A stretch of 64,000 bases of DNA from Osedax fenrisi (Eukaryota > Annelida > Polychaeta > Sabellida > Siboglinidae): NCBI GenBank assembly GCA_964019155.1, contig OZ025244.1, forward strand, positions 24,896,875 to 24,960,874. The letters are read 5' to 3'. Shown one piece after another: positions 1 through 13,475 of this stretch (the stretch's first letter is position 1; every line of letters begins with the position of its first letter). The notes beneath the pieces are model-generated. The model was not told the DNA's origin. It made no database searches and saw nothing but the letters and a program-made list of their open reading frames with translations. Made by a program: the position numbers and the translations under genes.

Positions 1-40
1 CTACGGATGCAGACTGACCGATCATCAACACCGCCTCTCT

Positions 41-246
41 TACGATATATCTCATCATATATCGCCATATCTCACTATATCACGACATATCTCACCATAT
101 CTGAGCATATTTCAGCATATCTCAGAATATCTGAACATATCTCACCATATCTCGCTCAATATCGCGCCACATCTCAGCATATATCGCCATATCTCAGCAT
201 ATTTCAGCATATCTCAGCATATATCGCCATATATCGCCATATCTCG
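41..246. repeat. Degenerate minisatellite
   Basis: About 200 bp of imperfect units of roughly 11 bp, built on ATATCTCAGC and ATATCGCCAT. An open frame runs through it, but its peptide is only the repeat translated (YISAYLRISEHISPYL-like), so I do not call it coding. Confidence 0.75.
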
Positions 247-265
247 CAAGCCTATACGAGTAATA

Positions 266-1490
266 TAGATATGATGTTGGACATGTTGTATGCAGTAGAT
301 CTCAATATTCCTGTTGTGGCGGGGGGGGGGGTCGCATATACATGTGCACACAAGGGTACATGTGCATGCCACCTATATGCACAGTTTATATACGAATAAT
401 AAGTTGCACATTCGCAGTGAACACTGTGTACCTTGTACACACCCTAGTATACGTATTAGTAGACAATAGCTGTAGTCGAAGGCAGCGCTTTGTTAATTTA
501 GATTTGAAAGTGGGGGAAAAATTCCAAAAATAATGATTTCGTTATCAATTATATATGATAACTAATCTAATAATATATATGGATCATGTGAACAAACGTC
601 CGTTCGCGTACCTTACTTATTTAATGAAGGTACGCGATTCTAAAATCGTTTATCTTTATTACTATTTGTATTATAATAACATACTAAATTACTACTATTA
701 TTATTAACACGTTTCTATATATATATATTTTATACGGTATTATTTTTTTGTACATTTTTAAATATTTAAACTATATATTACTACTATTATTATTAACACG
801 TTTCAATATATATATATTATATATGTATATACATATACTGATTTATAATAAATGATATTTATGGATTATAATATAATTTATTTAAAAAATATGATTTTTT
901 GTTGTCAAAAATTTAAAAGTGGGGCCACAAATAATAGCGGGGGAGGGGGAATTTCCCAAAAAATATCCCTTTCCGGTAAATACCCCTTTAAAAAGACGAA
1001 GGTGAAAGGCAAGAATACTATACATAATTAGTAGGAAGTAAGAGTAGTAAGCAACGATAGTATGCATAATTTTAGTAGTAGCGATATTTCTCTGGTAATC
1101 TAAAATATTGGCGTTTATATCGGTAACGGTCGAATGAATCTCTGATTGACATCTCACTATTGTAGATCTATATTAACGCGTCCTACAGCTATATCTAGGC
1201 GAACTAGTATCTTTTCGATATCAACTGTAGCTATTGTCATCATAGTTACGTTATGGTTACATCATAGGTCATCATAGTTACGTCGGAGTGATATAATAGT
1301 GAAATAATAGTGACGTCAGAGTGCCAAAATAGTGACATAAGAGTGATATAATAGTGGAATAATAGTGCAGCTGACGGTAATATTGACCATTCACTACACA
1401 AGTAAACGGTAGTGACACAAGAGATAGGTTAGCTTGACCATCACACGATTGGAGGCCGCAACGCCTCACTTACCGGGCAGTGGTCAGAAT
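266..1490. other. Non-coding AT-rich DNA, no gene seen
   Basis: No credible exon on either strand. There is a G10 run near 330 and two near-identical copies of an approximately 30 bp segment (core ATTATTATTAACACGTTT) near 690-715 and 776-803, about 88 bp apart. They look like a local tandem duplication. Confidence 0.6.
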
Positions 1491-1493
1491 TCG

Positions 1494-1656
1494 AGTTAAG
1501 TACACTCGCACCCATAGTTAGGTGCACTTGCACCCATAGTTAGGTGCACTTGCACCCAGAGTTAAGTGCACTTGCACCCATAGTTAGGTACACTTGCACC
1601 CAGAGTTAAGTGCACTTGCACCCAGAGTTAAGTGCACGTGTACCCATAGTTAGGTA
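1494..1656. repeat. 24-bp minisatellite
   Basis: Six to seven tandem units of about 24 bp, consensus GTTARGTGCACTTGCACCCA with small variations (GTGCAC/GTACAC, CATAG/CAGAG). No unique spacers lie between units, so this is not a CRISPR array. Confidence 0.85.
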
Positions 1657-2228
1657 CACACATACGACGTATACCTGGTGATGTTATGAAGTGAGAGCGT
1701 GAATTTAATGAATTATATATTATCTAGTACATGATATTTCTGTTGTAGTGTAAGATATAACTTTTGGGTTATATATAATCTAACTGAAATATTATGTAAT
1801 AGATAATATATAATGTATAAGAAGACGGATATAGTACACGGTTAACACAGCCATGAATGCATGTGTGTACGAATACGTGTATATATACGTATACTACATC
1901 TATATATATACGCATGTAATACCCATATATGGGTCTAGTTGCGATACACCTTATACTCGAGAAAGAGCGAGAAAGACCGAGAAAGACCGAGAAAAAGCGA
2001 TACACTATAGTAGCGTCAAAGCCCTTGGCTTTGGTAGCGTGTAGATGGATGCTTTCATACGCGCGCTTACTATTACCACTACCGATGCGCACGAATTAGA
2101 GTGCACGAAATAACCGCACCGCTATTACATAACGATACGGTATGACGTCACGCGTAGAGAGTATTACGTAATGGTCGACGTGTGTGGCTTGCAGGCTATC
2201 GCACAGTAGTTGTGTCTATTGGTATCGC

Positions 2229-2690
2229 ACAACCACCACCACTACCAATACCATTACCATTACCACTACCACCACTACTACCACATCCACTACCACTACT
2301 ATCACTACCACTATCACTACCATGGTGCACCACCACTACCACCTCTACTACCACTACAACACCCACTATCACCACCACTATAACTACCACCTCCACTACT
2401 ACTACCACGACCACTACCACTACCACTACCACTACCACTACCACTACCACTACCACTACCACTACCACCTCCACTACTACTACCACGACCACTACCACTA
2501 CCACTACCACTACCACTACCACTACCACTACCACTACCACTACCACTACCACTACCACCTCCACTACTACTACCACTACCACTACCACCTCCACTACTAC
2601 TACCACTACCACTACCACTACCACTACCACTACCACTACCACCTCCATTACTACTACCACTACCACTACCACTACTACTACCACAACCGT
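2229..2690. repeat. (CCACTA)n / CAC-rich microsatellite
   Basis: About 460 bp of CCACTA and CCACCT hexamer and trinucleotide repeats. All plus frames and one minus frame stay open (poly-Thr, His-Tyr and poly-Val), which is a consequence of the repeat lacking stop codons. Confidence 0.92.
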
Positions 2691-2819
2691 TATGTTGATA
2701 GCGCTATATACAGTCAATGAATATATTCATGATAGCGTGATATACAATGAGTGTGAACTTATCCACATATATAGGGGCGATATATATATAGGTTATGATA
2801 TACATATATTGATACATAT

Positions 2820-2822
<3 letters not shown>

Positions 2823-2865
<43 letters not shown>
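2823..2865. repeat. (TA)n tract
   Basis: About 40 bp of alternating TA. This is the first of roughly 35 TA tracts of 25-65 bp that recur every 1-2 kb in the window; a longer list of positions is given in the findings. Confidence 0.9.
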
Positions 2866-2870
<5 letters not shown>

Positions 2871-3076
2871 GTATATATCATATATGATATCATATGATAT
2901 ACATATATGTAATAAATAAATATTACATATTAAATATACTGTATACTAATCATAAATATGACATATACAGAGATAGTGAGAGGGTACATAACACCATACT
3001 ATAGTATGGTATATTGGTACATATTTGTAAACTCACCCCCACTATGGTATACCATATATATATGTATGGTATATGT

Positions 3077-3131
3077 AAGGATATATGTAAGGATATATGT
3101 AAGGATATATGTAAGGATATATGTAAGGATA
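3077..3131. repeat. 12-bp tandem repeat
   Basis: Five units of GTAAGGATATAT in perfect tandem. The surrounding 3135-4100 is AT-rich with no exon seen. Confidence 0.85.
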
Positions 3132-3305
3132 TATCGTGGTACAACTGTGGACATACCGTCTCCCCTCACTACGAAGCCTACCTCGTTATACCGCCTGAGA
3201 TGGACGTACCCTGATCTTGACATATCACCATATATATCTTAATAACAGCACACAGGGCTATAGCAAACATACATATTTCATACAATACACACACATACAT
3301 ACACG

Positions 3306-3356
<51 letters not shown>

Positions 3357-4156
3357 TCGAATCAATATTGAGTATACGAAACCTATATTAACTTCAGTAA
3401 AGGCGCGCAGGTATATTATAATGGTGTGGATACGGCATGCAGTACAGCGCAATACAAGACAATACACCTATTGTTCACCGTAGTTATCATCGAGTCTATC
3501 AGTAACGGGGGTATCGGTAACGTAATGTGTTACGTATTCTATGTTGTAAACAAAACTAACACAAACGTTATATAGTGGACTATATAGTATACTTTACACC
3601 CTATGGGGTATCATTATAGGGAATTTTATATAATAAACACCCTATAGGGCATATAGACATACTATATATTATAGTACATATTATATAATATACACTATAT
3701 ATCGAGTTACTTATAGGTATTTTGTTACCTATATAAGTTACTTTGTTTATGTGTTTGTCACCTATTTTTATAATTAAAAAGTCGGTAAGGATGTTCTATA
3801 ATATATGATATTATTGGTTGTAGTTATGGTATATACCATAACCATATATGGTCATTGGATTTCGGAATATATCTAGTAATGAGTTTTATAGTAATTATAT
3901 CTTTACATACAATTAAGTAAATAACTAAACACTATAACTAAATGAATTGTAGAAAATCATTACCGTATTTAAATATTTCAATAATAATAAAAACCTATAG
4001 GTATATATAGGTATATATAGGTATATATAACGAAATATACCAATATAGTATGAGTTTTTTTTGTAGTATTCTAAAACCTTAAATCGTACTCCATTTATTA
4101 TGGTTTTTTTTATTGCGTATACACTGCGTATACGCTATAATGTACTGACTTCCTCA

Positions 4157-4515
4157 CCACCACACCACACCACACCACACCACACTACACCATCACCACC
4201 ACCACCACCACACCACACTACACCATCACCATCACCGCCACCACACCACACTACACCACACCACACTACACCATCACCATCACCACCACCACACCACACT
4301 ACACCATCACCATCACCACCACCACACCACACTACACCACACCACACCACACCACACCACACTACACCATCACCATCACCACCACCACACCACACTACAC
4401 CACACCACACCACACCACACCACACTACACCATCACCATCACCACCACCACACCACACTACACCACACCACACCACACCACACCACACTACACCATCACC
4501 ATCACCACCACCACA
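4157..4515. repeat. CACCACACCACACTACACC minisatellite
   Basis: About 360 bp of higher-order repeat. Blocks of CACCACACCACAC are followed by TACACCATCACCATCACC and repeated about six times with different numbers of sub-units. The open frames (HTTP/SPPP on plus, VVWCG on minus) are repeat translations, not genes. Confidence 0.9.
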
Positions 4516-4746
4516 TCAGTACGTGACTGCGTATGTGACATGCATGTGACATGCGTACGGTGGTGACTGACGCCTTGTATTATTTATGTTAAAGATATGT
4601 AGGCCATGGTTCAATGTATCCACGGTGAAATGTGGAGTAGTCCGTTATGCTGTATGTGCATAATGTAATGTGAATACAATGTACACAGCCCAGCGTATAA
4701 TCAATACATTTATATAATACTCTTCACATATACACATATACTTCTT

Positions 4747-4795
<49 letters not shown>

Positions 4796-4993
4796 TAGTT
4801 TAGATACATACAATATACATACAGAGAGATAGTTCTTTTTATTAATTCTAATATGAATATGTTAACAATATTGATACCCATACGTACGTTATACCCTACC
4901 AATATGACGTAACATTTATGGTATAGTATTTTTCTATTATAGGTACTCTACTATTTTATAGTATAGTAGGTACTCTACTATTTTATAGTATAG

Positions 4994-5032
<39 letters not shown>

Positions 5033-5868
5033 TATTAATATATTAATATACTTCAACAAATTTGTTAGTATACATAATTATGAATACTAACATTATATAA
5101 ACCCACTCCACTACCGCATAAACTTATTCATGTAAACTATGCAGTAAGTTGATTGCATGAAATGAAGTCTACTTACAAAAATAATTATTCTACAAGACTA
5201 GGTTTGAAATTAAATCATAATGATAACATTTCTACTGGCAAACAAATACGCAATATCCGATATCGTAATATATCATAGCTATTAATAGCTAACATGCTAA
5301 CATGCTATTGCATGTAATATATTACGTCTGCATATATGATATATGATATATGATATATATATATATATATATATTCATTTATATTTATGATTATATATAA
5401 TTACCTATAAGTAATATGTGATACCAATAAATAATTATTATAAGTAAATATTTCATTTTATATATATATATATATTCTGTGTTATAACACTATTATATTG
5501 GATACACAATGCATGCGAATATATAACACTCTACCGGGATAGACAGTATACTGTTATAATAGCTATTATAATAGCAGAAGACTGTCACACTAATTAGTAG
5601 TTCCTAGTTAGTGGTTCCTAATTAATCGTAATAATCAGCTGGGACTCGTAATAAAGCACTCGTGATTAGTGACGGGATTATCTTTAATAAGCGAAGAGGC
5701 TAAAGGGATGGGGGTGGGAGTGGGGTAGAATGGCGGGTTCATCCCTTAATCGCTTAATCGCCATACTTTAATTATAAGGTATAGCCGGCTGTATATAGTA
5801 ATACCTTCACAGTTATGAATATAGTATTAATAATGTATTCGATATACATGTATAGTGCACTATGTATA

Positions 5869-5916
<48 letters not shown>

Positions 5917-5922
5917 ACTTTA
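4516..5922. other. Non-coding AT-rich DNA
   Basis: Only TA tracts (4751-4793, 5001-5028, 5877-5913) and AT-rich unique sequence are visible. There is a short G-rich stretch near 5700-5740. No exon or RNA gene recognised. Confidence 0.6.
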
Positions 5923-5924
5923 TA

Positions 5925-7314
5925 CAGTAAAAACTAAACGTTCATTGCACTCAATTTAAACGTTCATTGGATGGTCGAAATAGCGAATATTTTGTAACGT
6001 TCTTTATACTCTATATTCTAATGAACCTTTTTGTGTAAAGGTTCTTTATACTCTATATTCTGATGAACTTATATGTTTAAACGTTCTTTATACTCTATAT
6101 TCTAATGAACGTTTTTGTATAAACGTTCTTTATATTATATATTATAATGAACGTTTTTGTATATACGTTCTTTATACTCTATATTCTGAATATTTTATAT
6201 TATTAATATGCTTATAATTATATATATGTATTAGTGGGTATATGTTCATATTCATATTTAACTTGTAACGACTTATATATTACAATATATTATATAATTA
6301 AATATAGATTATATTTATAACATGAATTTAACAATAATAATATTTTTAATATTAAATACAATGTTTCAATGTTTAATATTGAGTTATCATTATAACATTA
6401 TTTTAAATTTTATTATTTTAGTTATCAATATAATTATGATTATTGTTGAGTATTATAATTAAGTTGACGCATAAATGAAATTATGATGATAGAAAAAAAA
6501 TACTTAAAGAATTTATGATTTTAAAATTGTAACTTTATTTATTAAATCATAATATTAACTTAAATATAGAAATAAAATAATAATTGATACTTAATACCAT
6601 TAGTGCTAAATTAAATCAATTTAACAAAATAAAGAAAAGGTAAAATATGATATAGTATCTGTATTAAAAAAAATCTAGGCGAAAATTAATATTATTGGCA
6701 AGATTTTTTTTAAATAATTCTATATTTAATAATATCAGTATAATTATATCACTTTATTTTCACTATATTTTCTCGCTATTCGATATTTTATCTTTAATAT
6801 ACAATCATATAATACTTGTAATACAATAGTTCATTGTGATTTTCAATATCTAATGATCTTTTATACATTTTTGATAAAGGTTAATTATACAAATATATTC
6901 TAAGAACGATTATGTTAAATTTCATAATATGCTCATTCGATAAAGGTTAATTTGACTCTGATAATGTCTAAAGAACGTGTATACAGTTATGGTAAAGGTT
7001 CTTTATACAGCTGTATTTCAAGAACGTTTAGGTTAAATTTTAAAATATTAAAGGTTCATTAGAATCTGAAAGTGACTAAAGAAAGTGTATACAGTTATGA
7101 TAAAGATTATTTATACAGCTATATTTCATGAACGTTTAGGTTAAATGTTATAATATTAAAGGTTCATTAGACTCTGAAAGTTTCTAAAGAACGTTTTACA
7201 GTTATGATAAAGGTTCTTTATACAACTGTATTTCAAGAACGTATAGGTTACATTTTATAATATTAAACGTTCATTAGACTTTGAAAGTGTCTAAATAACG
7301 TTTACTTTTTACTG
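5925..7314. mobile_element. TA-flanked inverted-repeat element (CAGT termini, 1.4 kb)
   Basis: The left end reads CAGTAAAAACTAAACGTT. The right end is its near-perfect inverted complement (AACGTTTACTTTTTACTG). Each end is flanked by TA, the target duplication of Tc1/mariner-pogo type elements. Inside the left end are about four tandem units containing CGTTCTTTATACTCTATATT (6000-6190). Inside the right end are three units of about 125 bp containing AAAGGTTCTTTATACA (6940-7280). The middle is very AT-rich and I see no transposase, so this is probably a non-autonomous element with subterminal repeats. The inverted ends are seen directly; superfamily assignment is inference. Confidence 0.7.
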
Positions 7315-7341
7315 TATACAGTGTAGAATATTTATAACTTA

Positions 7342-7388
<47 letters not shown>

Positions 7389-7639
7389 CACTATAATTGA
7401 TGTTGATAGAACGTAAAATTAAAATGTAAAATTATTGATGAACACACTTCTCTCTCACGCACAGTCGCACACACAGTCGCACACACATCCGCACACACAT
7501 ACATCAGATTGCAGTAACGTGCGCGTGTATAGAGATGCTTACGAGTAATACTACCATGCTAATTCCCTCCTAAATTTAACTATATATAGAATGATATATA
7601 GCAATAGCGCGTCCTAATGTACGAATGTTTAATTGAATC

Positions 7640-8030
7640 GGCGCAACGTTTAATCCACATCCGGTAGCCTAACAAGCCACGCCCCTTCCCCCCCACCGCA
7701 CCGCAAGACCGCGTAGTCCGGTAGTCGTTGGCCGATCGATGTAGTTACGTAATGCTCGATAAGTCGCGATAATCCGCGAGAGACGGCGAGAGACGGCGAG
7801 AGAGGGCGATAGAGAGCGAGAGCGATATACGGGGGGGGGGGGACTACTATTATCGACTCGTGTGCGCGCCTAGTAAAGCACCCACCCATCCGCCCACCCA
7901 CCCATCCGCCCACCCCAGACGGTTACAACGACGTCGGATTACAACGAACTCCGTGTTCGTAATATCCGGGTTGTTTCCGCCGCCGCCGCCTCCATCGCCG
8001 TATTATCGACCGTCGTTATATAAGCGAGTC
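7640..8030. promoter_or_regulatory. GC/CpG-rich patch of unknown role
   Basis: An island of higher GC in AT-rich DNA. It contains TTACGTAA (about 7745), CGATCGAT, tandem GAGAGACGGC units, G12, a CCCACCCATCCG run and (CCG)n near 7980. No splice-bounded exon can be read. It could be an enhancer or a promoter of an unseen transcript, or simply a simple-sequence cluster. Confidence 0.25.
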
Positions 8031-8624
8031 CCCTAGAATTGTAGGCCCCTAGTAGTGGCATGTCATAGAGGTTCCCTAGTAATAACAACGAATAATAGTA
8101 ATATATCGCGAAGTACTTTCGGACGTCTCATACAATTAATTGTATTTCATAATTATATAATTATTATTCGAATATTTATAATGTATTATTAAAGACTGAT
8201 TCCAAAAAAATATATTATGCAAACCATAGACAACACATAAAGCATGTAGCATATACGTATACATATACCGGAAAATATACCGGAAAATATACTGATATAT
8301 ATATATATTTTTAAAAATCGAGAATAAATTGTCAACTACAACGATTATAAAATTTGACTTTTGTACTAGATATTTTATAATTATATGTTGAATAAATTTA
8401 AATTTTATTTATATTATAAATTATAAATTAATAATAATGAAAATATTAAAATATTATTATGATTATTAGTTATATTTAGACTATAGTTTCATATATGAGT
8501 CATTATATGTTGTAATCGAAATATGAATATATTCTATATATTAGCATGCCGGTTTTACACAAAAATCAAATTAATAATCTACATGAGAATATTTAATCAC
8601 AATATCATAATACCTAATATCATA

Positions 8625-9540
8625 TGAATCTGTATATTTATTTCTTATTTGGTTTGAATTTATGCCGTTGTCGTATTGAGATGATACCAACTATAGCTAT
8701 GATACCAAATGAAATTTGATCGCTAAATTATCGCTCATATATTTTTTAATGTACATTTACAGTGTTATAATAGCATATTATAATATTGGATTATTAAATA
8801 ATTAGCATTGTATATAAATATTACATTGTTAGTAATGGAAAATGTATTTTAAGGGTTTATTTATTTTCAAATTAAATTAAACATTTTGAAATAATTAATT
8901 TATTATGAATACATTAAAATAAACAAATGTTAATGTATTAAAATTTTAAGTATTTATATTAATTAAATATAAAGTGAATAATATTACATGCGAATACAAT
9001 AAATTAGTTTAATTCTGAATTCATAAACTTAATAAACAAGTAGAATTATAGGTTTCGGACATTCAGAATTATATAAAATTAACTAAACCCATTTTAAAAT
9101 TGCTTCGAATTCAGAATTTAACTAATTTATTGTATTCGCATTAACTATTATTCAACTTATTCAATTAATTTAAATACTTAAAATGTTAATACATTAACAT
9201 TCGTTTATTTGAATTTATTCATAATAAATTAATTATTTCAAAATGGTTTAATTTAATTTGAAAATAAATAAACCCTTAAATAAACCCTAAAGGAAATAAT
9301 TCGATTAAACTTTAAAATACCTTTTTTTATTACCAACATGGTAATATATATATATACAATGCTAATTATTTAATATACACTATTATAATATGCTATTATA
9401 ACACTGTATATGTACATTTAAAAATATTTGAGCGATAATAGAGATGTCAAAGTTCATTTGGTATCATATCGATAGTTGGTATCATCTCAATACGACACCG
9501 GCATAAATCAGAAAAATAGAAATAATTATATTTATCACAT
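8625..9540. mobile_element. Long inverted repeat / foldback element
   Basis: The two arms (about 8625-9028 and 9100-9540) are reverse complements with scattered mismatches. For example, the left outer end (ATGCCGTTGTCGTATTGAGA) matches the complement of the right outer end (ATGCCGGTGTCGTATTGAGA). The inner ends GAATACAATAAATTAGTT and AACTAATTTATTGTATTC are also complementary. The loop is about 70 bp. There is no coding potential. This fits a foldback or long-TIR MITE, or an inverted duplication; no clear target-site duplication is visible. Confidence 0.75.
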
Positions 9541-10554
9541 CGACAAATATGTCGGCATAATAGATGTAGTAGTTCACAGAAAATTGCCGTCATATATATT
9601 AAGTGTGACGGTATATGTATCCGGAAGGTGCTAACCCACATGCGCAGGTTAATACACCAATATGTATAGTATAGGTATTATTATATTTATTAATAGGATA
9701 CATTTGAGTTAACAAATACACTCATTAGACCTAACTCTGTAAGCGTTGATATCGCGCGATACTGCAAACTCAGAATAGCTCACATTTCTAGAATCTCAAT
9801 TTGGTAAATAACTTCTGTTTTTAATATCTTTTATTTTATATATCCTTGTTTTTAAATATCTACAAACTTTAGAAGTTCTTATTTATTTTCCAGATTATTT
9901 AATTTCTTGAAACAAATTATTAATAAACTATTATTAATATTACTAATTACTAATTAGTATTTGGTATAATATATTATCTACTATTTCTTATAAGTGACAT
10001 TTCTTAAATGGTATTGAAGTTCTATGGAACTTATCGAGATACCAACCTGCTCTTTGTAGTTCGTTTAAACAGTCTTATAGTTGGGTAGAGTTTGTTATCG
10101 TTTCAAATAGTTCTATGTCGTCTGCGTATAAGTTTTAAGTAATATATGGATAACGTTTTATGATTATTTGTATACATTATAATGGAATAAGATATATAGA
10201 TAAGAGAATGGGAGAAAGAATATGTTAAATATATTACATGTATAAGTTATATTCCTGATATATATAGTTATTAGTAAAATATAGTATGTTTGAAATATGT
10301 ATTATATATATATACATTATGTAAGTACTATTTATAAGTATTTAATGTATATTAATAGTTTATATAAATACATTATTTACAAAATGTTCAATTACAAATA
10401 AACATATATAAAATAATTAAAATATGTTAATATTATAATAATACATATTATGTTGATACTGCAGTAATAGATTACATAAATTACATAATAGTAATATATT
10501 ACATAATAGTATAATATAACGATTTGTTATATACACACTATAGTGTATGTATAG

Positions 10555-10619
<65 letters not shown>

Positions 10620-10707
10620 ATCAGTGTACATGTATATTTGTATTATATTTTGTGTCTACATTTTTGTCTATTTCGTTTATAATATAATAACACCATTTAG
10701 AAAAAAT

Positions 10708-10759
<52 letters not shown>

Positions 10760-10840
10760 CATAGAACTATATAATATACATAAATATAATTTTGCATATT
10801 TGCACACGATCTTGAAATAAGTTTCTAACGTTCCGCCAAG
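9541..10840. other. Non-coding AT-rich DNA with TA tracts
   Basis: TA tracts lie at 10561-10613 and 10712-10754. I see no exon, RNA gene or mobile-element end in the rest. Confidence 0.55.
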
Positions 10841-10879
10841 TGTTATTTATTATTGACAGACGACCGAATTGAATTATTG

Positions 10880-10990
10880 ATGCCTAAACGTCTCCCCATT
10901 GGCCGTCCCGAACCGAGGCTCGCTTCCGGGGGCTATATTTAGCTCCCGACCCGATATGTCGTCACGTTTGTTTAACGCGGTCAACATCGT
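10880..10990 (+). promoter_or_regulatory. Promoter-like GC-rich segment
   Basis: A CCATTGGCC (CCAAT-type) motif is followed about 40 bp on by CTTCCGG and then CTATATTTAG, which fits both a TATA-like element and the MEF2 consensus YTAWWWWTAR, inside CpG-rich DNA. It lies about 4.8 kb upstream of the innexin start codon. It could be a distal promoter or enhancer of that gene, or of another transcript. This is motif evidence only. Confidence 0.25.
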
Positions 10991-11144
10991 TACAAACGAA
11001 TTAACTGTATGTGATTAGAGTACGACCAATATATACGTATATATACGTATATATATATATATATATATACACATTAACTAAAGCTAACCGACGCCAGCCA
11101 TTACGATTATGTGGTGAACGTGACCCTCCCTCTCTCTCTCTAGT

Positions 11145-11245
11145 CACGCGGTGCGATACAGCCACGTGTGTACGGCGGCTCACGTGGTCTATCACGTGAC
11201 TAGATACGTGGTCACGTGCGCGGAGATGCGCATGCGTCATCAGTC
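11145..11245. promoter_or_regulatory. Clustered CACGTG E-boxes plus NRF1-like site
   Basis: CACGTG occurs four times (11163, 11181, 11193, 11213), with a TACGTGG between. It is followed by GCGCATGCGTCA-like sequence (about 11228-11240) matching an NRF1 half-site pair. The palindromes suit bHLH-Zip factors such as USF/MITF/Myc. No transcript is identified next to it. Confidence 0.3.
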
Positions 11246-11422
11246 GACTCGCCCCCTCGCGCCCTCTAGGGGGATGATTACATAGATTATTTAAATTAGA
11301 TAATACAATATAGACGATTATCTATAGACGACGTGTATGATTTAGTCGTTACCTCTAGGTCTAGCTCGCTGTTTCTCGGCATATCTCGTTCTATATCGTC
11401 GGTCTATATGATGGTTACGTCA

Positions 11423-11462
<40 letters not shown>

Positions 11463-11692
11463 TATGTTAAAATAATACTATCATTTAATTACATATATAT
11501 GTATATATTACTATAGTAATATACACATATTTATATCAACTTATTTAATAGGTTCATGTAGAATTATGCTCATTTATTTACATATATGTTGCAGTACGCG
11601 TTTCAGTAATATATACATCTGTATTGATGTAATTATACTTACTGTTGTATAAGAAATCGGCTTCATAGTCTATAGACTAAAGTATACTTTAG

Positions 11693-11723
<31 letters not shown>

Positions 11724-12902
11724 GGTGAGCCACCCTTTGTCAGTACCTCACTATTATGTCATACCCACCCAGTAGTGTATGCTATTACGTAATGGTTAAC
11801 AACACACGTTGTGTGACTGTTCAATATACACTGTACATTGTATAGTTACAATGTACATATCATCAATTATGATCAGCGATGAATCATAATATTGTTTATA
11901 ACGTATACTTGCCTATTGATTGTTTTATGTTATACAATTTATTTTGTTTAATTTATCTTGCAAATATAGAGTGGAAATTATAAAGTAAACGTATATGTCA
12001 TAATGATAAAGTATACGTTATTGAAATAAAGAAAGTAAATAGGAAATATAAAACATTAAAATTAAAAATATTTTATAATTACCATAATGTTTGTCAATAC
12101 ATATATCTAGAGGGAGTATACTCCTATAGGTCCATTAGGACATATGCATGTGTATACCTATAGATATTACTCCCGGACCATAATGCACTATTATAAAATA
12201 GGCTTACAATACAATATTAACAAATATGCATTAGCAGACTTCATGTCCTTGATTATATTATACTAGTGACAATTAGAGGCGTCATATATGGGTGGTTACA
12301 AGTTTAGGGGGTGGGGGTGATATCTCAGACTTATCAATTATTACCATATAATTTTCTAAGAATATACATCTATAATTTCACTTGTTATCTATTTATATAT
12401 ATATACCAGGAATCAATGTATTCTACGAAGTGCTATACTGCCGATGAACTGATTACATGATGAGATAGCGCCGAATAATAATGATAACGTAATGAGCCGA
12501 TGTTCACATGTAGTCCCTATAGGGGTATGACTATGGGTATCACTACGAGCATGCCGATGGGTATCACTATATATATATATATAGGTACACACGTAGTCAG
12601 GTAGCAATATGATGTTTAATGTATTCAATTACATGTACTCTTATCTGATTAAGGTTTTTTTCGAAAGTAAATTTATTTATATATTTATTGTTAATAGATA
12701 ATTACATAGAATTATTCATATATACATGGGGTATATAGACTAGCGGAACATTCAGTACCTCGAAAGTGGAGTATAATCTCCCAGGTATAATGTTCTATCC
12801 CAGATAATTATCTTGTTTCTCTTACGCTTATTAAGAACTGATTAATATATAATAAATCAAATAATAAGGAATAAAACATTACGTATTGTTTTATATTTTC
12901 TA

Positions 12903-12993
12903 TCTGCCCTCGCATTTATTGATAACAAATCTACGACTTCTCGAGGGATGCATTTATATCCGTTATTAATATATGTGATTTAATAAATAAATA

Positions 12994-13000
<7 letters not shown>
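12903..13000. repeat. Dispersed repeat, copy A
   Basis: Resembles 54119-54200: both contain CTTCTCGAGGG/CTTCTTGAGGG, then CATTTRTATCCG, TTATTAATATATGTGATT and AATAAATAA. Two diverged copies in one window suggest the 3' end of an interspersed element, probably a retroposon ending in an A/T-rich tail. The following 13040-13200 has higher GC and an open minus frame, but no family is recognised. Confidence 0.5.
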
Positions 13001-13044
<44 letters not shown>

Positions 13045-13410
13045 GCAGGTGGCGTTTGTAAATTAAGGTCACTAATTGACCTGTTAGGACATTTTAGTGC
13101 CTTCAGCCGTGGTAGAGCTTCCGCTTCGGCGAGCTGCAGCACATAGCTCTCGACGATAGAGGCAGTAGTTATGTACTCGATATAACGACATTCCACTTAT
13201 TGTCGAGGTACTGCGCGGTTCTCGGAAGTTCGTAACGTGCGATCATCACGTGACAATAACAGATGGTTCTATTTATAGACTATTTAATATTATTGCGCAA
13301 TGTTCAGAATATTGGAACCACTATTACGTGAAAGTATATATAATGCAATATTTACCTATATAAATTATTTATTGGTTTCACATATTATTTATAGTTAATT
13401 ATATATAATC

Positions 13411-13465
<55 letters not shown>

Positions 13466-13475
13466 TATATATATA

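Noticed and set aside
7..399. 130-codon open frame at the left edge
   Set aside because: Two thirds is a translated ATATCTCAGC-type minisatellite; no domain and no splice context.
1494..1656. CRISPR-like appearance of regularly repeated 24-mers
   Set aside because: No unique spacers, and the sequence is eukaryotic; it is a minisatellite.
2182..2919. 245-codon Thr-rich frame and its opposite-strand poly-Val frame
   Set aside because: Entirely produced by the (CCACTA)n repeat, which lacks stop codons in several frames.
4100..4549. HTTP/SPPP-rich 149-codon frame and VVWCG minus frame
   Set aside because: Translation of the CACCACACC minisatellite.
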